A model generated the notes under the pieces. The model saw only the letters and a list, made by a program, of their open reading frames with translations, made no database searches and was not told the DNA's origin. From the NCBI GenBank assembly GCA_001942185.1, contig MKJV01000088.1, positions 1 through 64,000 on the forward strand: a DNA stretch of 64,000 nt, written 5' to 3'. Source of the stretch: Pseudonocardia sp. CNS-004. Lineage in GTDB: Bacteria > Actinomycetota > Actinomycetes > Mycobacteriales > Pseudonocardiaceae. Shown here piece by piece: positions 63,406 through 64,000 of the stretch. The position numbers and the translations under genes are program-made. How positions within the stretch are numbered: the stretch's first letter is position 1; every line of letters begins with the position of its first letter.

Positions 63406-63417
63406 GAAAGCGCTTTC
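63406..63417. promoter_or_regulatory. GAAAGCGCTTTC palindrome (LacI-family/cre-like) upstream of pckG
   Basis: A perfect 12-base palindrome of the form bound by LacI-family carbon regulators (cre-like with central CG). It would fit carbon-source control of PEP carboxykinase. The regulator is not in the window. Confidence 0.5.
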
Positions 63418-63546
63418 CCGCGGATTGATCCACCGGGTCGGGCGGCGGATAGCACCCGGCCGGGTGGGGTACCTCGGTGATGTGAGCGCCCACACCCGGC
63501 CGGAATCGTCACGATCATGGACGCACCCGCCGGGGGCGCGTAGTGT

Positions 63547-63562
63547 TTTGAACACGTTCAAA
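63547..63562. promoter_or_regulatory. TTTGAAC-N2-GTTCAAA operator before the small membrane protein
   Basis: A perfect 7+2+7 inverted repeat, 18 bases before the ATG at 63581, partly overlapping a TAGTGT -10-like hexamer at 63541-63546. It looks like a TetR-type operator that would block this promoter. Confidence 0.6.
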
Positions 63563-63580
63563 GCCCCGGGGAGGGCCCTG

Positions 63581-63979
63581 ATGACGGAGATGACCCAGTA
63601 CCTCGTCCTGCTGGCCGTATCGGTCGCACTGACGTTCATCGTGGGGAGGCTCCTCGTCCGCGCGGGTGAGCCCTTCCTCCAAGAGGTGTTCCACGACGAG
63701 AAGGTCACCCGGTCGGTGAACCTCCTGCTCTCGGTGCTGTTCCACCTGGTCACGCTGGGGGTGCTGGCGATCATCTCGGTCACCGACGTACCCGCGGGCG
63801 ACGCGGTGCAGTCCTTCGTCGTCAAGCTCGGCGTGGTGCTGCTGACGCTGGGCATCGCCTACGGCATCTCGATGCTCGTGCTCATCCGGGTGCGCGAACG
63901 CAGGCGGGCCAACGACATCTCCGAGCAGGTCCAGGAGCGCCTCGCCGACCGTGGGATCGGTGAGCAAGGGCACCAGTGA
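63581..63979 (+). CDS. Small integral membrane protein of unknown function
   Basis: 132 residues with three hydrophobic segments (YLVLLAVSVALTFIVGRLLV; VNLLLSVLFHLVTLGVLAII; FVVKLGVVLLTLGIAYGISM). The charged C-terminal tail (VRERRRANDISEQVQERLAD) is probably cytoplasmic. The ATG at 63581 has GGGGAGG upstream. The stop overlaps a following GTG (GTGA), so it heads an operon that continues beyond the window. No family recognised. Confidence 0.7.
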   Translation: MTEMTQYLVLLAVSVALTFIVGRLLVRAGEPFLQEVFHDEKVTRSVNLLLSVLFHLVTLGVLAIISVTDVPAGDAVQSFVVKLGVVLLTLGIAYGISMLVLIRVRERRRANDISEQVQERLADRGIGEQGHQ

Positions 63980-64000
63980 CCACTGCCCGCCGGAGCACCC
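63976..64000 (+). CDS. Start of a further gene coupled to the membrane protein
   Basis: A GTG at 63976 overlaps the upstream stop in the usual GTGA form, and the frame is open to the window edge (MTTARRST). Only eight residues are visible, so nothing can be said of its function. Confidence 0.4.

Larger units (their letters stand above)
63224..63580. other. 357-bp divergent promoter region of pckG and the small membrane protein
   Basis: No coding frame of its own. It holds a GC hairpin near 63270-63302 (a GCACACCC stem near the pckG leader), the GAAAGCGCTTTC palindrome (63406-63417) and the TTTGAAC-AC-GTTCAAA operator (63547-63562). Both genes are probably transcribed outward from here. Confidence 0.6.

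Noticed and set aside
1..64000. tRNA, rRNA, prophage or complete insertion sequence
   Set aside because: No tRNA cloverleaf, rRNA segment, integrase or transposase reading frame was recognised anywhere in the window.

Overview
The window comes from a very GC-rich actinobacterium. Codon third positions are almost all G or C, GTG and TTG starts are common, and gene ends overlap as GTGA, ATGA or TGATG. Candidate leaderless promoters, an iniBAC-like locus, a GTP-type PEP carboxykinase and short-chain BkdABC genes together suggest a Pseudonocardia-like member of the Pseudonocardiales. That placement is inference; no rRNA or other marker gene is present.

Layout. 1-7036: a MarR regulator, DNA polymerase IV, two regulator/oxidoreductase pairs (TetR with clear twin operators, and HxlR), an aminoglycoside-phosphotransferase-fold protein, a YjbR protein and a DMT transporter. 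7064-18602: the most distinctive block, a membrane-stress locus. It holds a membrane-anchored Hsp70-like ATPase with no normal substrate-binding domain, three IniB-like acidic proteins, a dynamin-like GTPase pair (IniA/IniC type) and a MalT/LuxR-type regulator. The three IniB-like genes share a promoter box with identical spacing. 18726-21293: an IspD/TarI-like and a glucose-1-phosphate cytidylyltransferase, then a Tat-exported amidase. 21424-31212: an acyl-CoA dehydrogenase, then a LacI-controlled sugar ABC transporter with a beta-galactosidase. 31269-39984: CBS protein, VanW protein, GroES-like protein, AAA ATPase, a TetR/oxidoreductase pair, and DUF1206, SIMPL and FxsA proteins, with a MITE-like element. 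40041-43694: the branched-chain 2-oxoacid dehydrogenase operon bkdA-bkdB-(57-codon orf)-bkdC. 44581-46952: a polar amino acid ABC transporter. 48177-57690: a complete non-phosphorylative L-fucose-type pathway (GntR regulator, ribose-type ABC transporter, mutarotase, dehydrogenase, lactonase, dehydratase, SDR, FAH-type hydrolase) run from a divergent promoter. 57748-64000: an AhpD-like protein, DUF3024, a large unknown acidic protein, DUF3311, PEP carboxykinase and a small membrane protein.

Sequence quality. About 32 sites in 25 genes need one base (two at two sites) to be restored to join two halves of an obvious protein. Nearly all are losses inside short G or C runs, and they hit housekeeping genes such as pckG and bkdA. 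I treat them as consensus errors and annotate each gene across its break. The coordinates are therefore those of the inferred full gene, and the approximate break position is given in each entry.
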